Source of the DNA: CAYLZW01 sp964388085
GTDB lineage: Bacteria; Myxococcota; UBA727; CAYLZW01
Reading direction: 5' to 3'
Assembly (NCBI GenBank): GCA_964388085.1
Contig: CAYLZW010000327.1
Coordinates: forward strand, 1 to 6,163
Length of the DNA: 6,163 bases
Positions 5,706 through 6,163 of the stretch are shown in pieces. Below the pieces are notes generated by a model. The model was not told the origin of the DNA, made no database searches, and saw nothing but the letters and a program-made list of their open reading frames with translations. Positions within the stretch are counted from its first letter, which is position 1; each line of letters begins with the position of its first letter. The position numbers and the translations under genes were made by a program.

Positions 5706-5731
5706 AAAATAGCGCTGAACTTTTGTTCACC
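5706..5731 (-). promoter_or_regulatory. Dyad TGAAC-TTTT-GTTCA, LexA-box-like, next to a leftward -10-like element
   Basis: A perfect 5-bp inverted repeat TGAAC (5716-5720) and GTTCA (5725-5729) surrounds TTTT, inside a rare AT-rich patch. GAAC-N4-GTTC is the core of Gram-positive-type SOS boxes. The 17 bases 5715-5731 match 15 of 17 positions of the Myxococcus xanthus LexA motif as I remember it (CTRHAMRYBYGTTCAGS). On the minus strand, TATTTT (5711-5706) lies just downstream and could be the -10 of the outer-membrane protein gene, though I see no good -35. A repressor bound here would block that promoter. It lies about 190 bp before mraZ. The rest of 5571-5705 holds a direct repeat GATCCACC (5661-5668, 5671-5678) and a small stem (CTCGA 5685-5689, TCGAG 5695-5699). 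Confidence 0.4.
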
Positions 5732-5793
5732 ATTCTAAATCATGCGTAACGGCGCCGGACACGCGCCGATTGCAGCAAGCTGGACAGCGCGCC

Positions 5794-5823
5794 TTGACGC
5801 TCCGAGGTCACGCTCTCTACAGT
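5794..5823 (+). promoter_or_regulatory. Sigma70-like promoter of mraZ
   Basis: TTGACG (5794-5799, 5 of 6) is followed after 18 bp by TACAGT (5818-5823, 4 of 6, including TA and the final T). The -35 is identical to that of the promoter at 156. Transcription would start near 5830, leaving a leader of about 90 nt to the mraZ ATG, within which the GTGG repeats lie. Confidence 0.45.
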
Positions 5824-5827
5824 TCGC

Positions 5828-5867
5828 GTGGGTTTTAGTGGTGAATTGGGGAAGAGAGTGGATCTTT
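5828..5867 (+). promoter_or_regulatory. Four 10-bp-phased GTGG repeats, candidate MraZ-binding boxes
   Basis: Four consecutive decamers begin at 5828 (GTGGGTTTTA), 5838 (GTGGTGAATT), 5848 (GGGGAAGAGA) and 5858 (GTGGATCTTT), so a GTGG-type core recurs exactly once per 10 bp. MraZ is known to bind direct TGGGN repeats separated by 5 bp (a 10-bp period) at its own promoter in E. coli, with similar boxes in other bacteria. Here the array spans the predicted transcription start and early leader, so bound MraZ would obstruct initiation. Only the first unit carries a full TGGG in register. An ATCCC-AA-GGGAT dyad follows at 5873-5884. Confidence 0.55.
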
Positions 5868-5918
5868 TAGCTATCCCAAGGGATCCTCCGGGTGGCTTTC
5901 TGGCTGGGTCGGTGAACG

Positions 5919-6163
5919 ATGTTTCAAGGCCTCCATCACCATCTGCTGGACGAGAAAGGGCGCCTCGCCTTCCCGGCGCCCTTCCGTGCGCAGCTGCAGG
6001 AGGTCGCGGCAGCCGACGGGCAAGCGCCGGGGCACGAGGGCTTCGTGCTGACGCAGTCGTTCTACGAGCCCTGCCTCATGGCCTGGACCGAAGCAGAGTT
6101 CACGGCGCGCGCCGAGCGCGTGCGAGCGCTGCCTCCCTCGAACCCCGCCGTCATGGACTTCAA
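5919..6163 (+). CDS. mraZ: MraZ transcriptional regulator, N-terminal part (runs off the window)
   Basis: Eighty-one codons are visible. The start MFQGLHHHLLDEKGRLAFPA carries the conserved first AbrB-like half-domain motif DEKGRL (residues 11-16) followed by P-A-P-F-R (19-23). Downstream, residues 50-81 (LTQSFYEPCLMAWTEAEFTA, then RAERVRALPPSNP) match the hinge region of the family. MraZ is about 145-160 aa, so roughly half is present; the second DEKGRL-like motif lies beyond the window. A short insertion (about residues 30-41, AAADGQAPGHEG) lengthens the first domain. MraZ forms ring-shaped oligomers that bind repeats upstream of its own gene, and it heads the division and cell-wall cluster (mraZ, rsmH, ftsL, ftsI, mur genes), which is expected to follow. 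GGTGA (5911-5915) is a plausible ribosome-binding site for the ATG at 5919. Confidence 0.93.
   Translation, partial: MFQGLHHHLLDEKGRLAFPAPFRAQLQEVAAADGQAPGHEGFVLTQSFYEPCLMAWTEAEFTARAERVRALPPSNPAVMDF

Noticed and set aside
4935..5738. Two long plus-strand open frames opposite the outer-membrane protein gene
   Set aside because: They are shadows of the minus-strand gene, which has a signal peptide and barrel-like strands. The plus frames have antisense-type composition and run on through the intergenic region.

Overview
The window is high-GC DNA with long antisense shadow ORFs over its genes, as expected at this base composition. Its gene set suggests a myxobacterium or close deltaproteobacterial relative (Myxococcota). 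The pointers are a PhaR-type regulator facing a lysine-tailed phasin-like protein, an MJ0042 zinc-ribbon protein with a long disordered Pro/Ala linker, an outer-membrane barrel of a type I associate with myxobacteria, and mraZ. This placement is inference from protein style; no rRNA or tRNA gene is present to confirm it.

Layout. (1) 1-83: the first codons of a leftward gene that begins with a membrane segment. (2) 84-1483: a polyhydroxyalkanoate (PHA)-type pair. A small rightward phasin-like protein (234-623), with its own sigma70-like promoter, converges on a leftward PhaR-type regulator (776-1483). The gap between their stops holds a long imperfect hairpin built from an 8-bp tandem repeat. 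(3) 1484-1788: a divergent control region with a leftward promoter candidate inside a dyad and a good rightward promoter (TTGCCG, 18 bp, TACAAT). (4) 1789-4308: a two-gene operon with a 9-nt gap. It encodes a zinc-ribbon/DPF-motif/single-TM protein and an alpha-helical repeat protein of LRV type. (5) 4309-4661: 14-bp tandem repeats that run into the stop codon of a leftward TatA-like small protein. (6) 4662-5570: a leftward outer-membrane beta-barrel protein, probably transcribed together with the TatA-like gene. (7) 5571-5918: a long control region with a GAAC-N4-GTTC dyad resembling a LexA box, then a sigma70-like promoter followed by four 10-bp-phased GTGG repeats. (8) 5919-6163: the 5' part of mraZ, normally the first gene of the division and cell-wall (dcw) cluster, which should continue to the right.

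How the genes fit together. The phasin-like protein and PhaR share an alignable 44-residue coiled-coil module, which suggests both act on the same surface or form mixed coiled coils. The zinc-ribbon and LRV-like proteins look translationally coupled and may form one envelope-linked unit of unknown role. The GTGG repeats before mraZ fit the known autoregulation of MraZ. I see no mobile element, CRISPR array, RNA gene or defence system. The items most worth following up are regulatory DNA and divergent small proteins rather than a new multi-gene system.
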